A stretch of DNA of 5,915 nt from DASTCC01 sp035711465 (GTDB taxonomy: Bacteria; Acidobacteriota; Vicinamibacteria; Vicinamibacterales; SCN-69-37): contig DASTCC010000555.1 in assembly GCA_035711465.1 (NCBI GenBank), forward strand, positions 1 through 5,915, in the 5' to 3' direction. A program made the position numbers and the translations under genes. The notes beneath the pieces were generated by a model. The model saw nothing but the letters and a program-made list of their open reading frames with translations, did not search any database and was not told where the DNA came from. The first letter of the stretch is position 1. Every line of letters starts with the position of its first letter. This document shows positions 5,811-5,915 of this stretch, one piece after another.

Positions 5811-5915
5811 ATGACAGTCCGAATTTTCGTTCGCGCGGTGACGGCCATCGCCGCCGTTGCTCTCCTGAGCGAACCGCTGTTCGCCGGGGGCGGAGCGGTG
5901 CCCTTCGGGCCGGAG
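5811..5915 (+). CDS. Exported protein, N-terminal fragment (runs off the window)
   Basis: Thirty-five codons are open from ATG 5811 to the window end. The N-terminus is a classic signal peptide: basic residues (R4, R8), a hydrophobic core 'AVTAIAAVALL' and an exit region 'SEPLFAGGG' with likely cleavage after LFA (about residue 25). A GAAG motif (5802-5805) lies 5 nt upstream as a modest ribosome site. An in-frame GTG directly before the ATG is an alternative start. The mature part seen (GGGAVPFGPE) is too short to assign a family. Confidence 0.6.
   Translation, partial: MTVRIFVRAVTAIAAVALLSEPLFAGGGAVPFGPE

Overview
This is a GC-rich bacterial window with compact gene packing, frequent TGA stops and no RNA genes or CRISPR. 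The gene mix (a long DUF349-repeat protein, an exported YtcJ-type amidohydrolase, possible leaderless promoters) resembles environmental Acidobacteriota of the Vicinamibacteria type. That placement is an impression, because no marker gene is present.

Layout. Bases 1-1025 (+) hold the C-terminal part of a DUF349-repeat protein that enters from upstream. A 172-base convergent intergenic stretch follows, with a 25-nt hairpin and a 16-bp perfect palindrome. From 5169 down to 1198 (-) lies a three-gene cluster, in transcription order: an MFS transporter, a small TIM-barrel amidohydrolase (Amidohydro_2) overlapping it by ATGA, and a larger exported amidohydrolase (Amidohydro_3, YtcJ-like). Divergent from the transporter is a 165-aa helical protein of unknown function (5240-5737, +). 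A signal-peptide gene begins at 5811 (+) and runs off the window.

The most unusual object is a 173-bp inverted-repeat element at 2936-3108 inside the minus-strand cluster. It has two 46-bp arms that are perfect reverse complements. Each arm is exactly two direct copies of a 19-mer (16/19 identical) separated by 8 nt. The element is AT-richer than its surroundings. It encodes the last four residues and the stop codon of the second gene, and its other edge contributes two bases of the ribosome binding site of the third gene. It looks like a non-autonomous mobile repeat (REP/RAYT- or MITE-like) that landed at a gene boundary without breaking either gene.

How the genes may work together (inference): the exported hydrolase could act on an amide or cyclic substrate outside the cytoplasm, the MFS protein could move the substrate or product, and the cytosolic hydrolase could process it further. 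No substrate can be named from the sequence. The two divergent genes at 5169 and 5240 each have a TANNNT hexamer exactly 9 nt before the ATG and no Shine-Dalgarno, which suggests leaderless transcripts.
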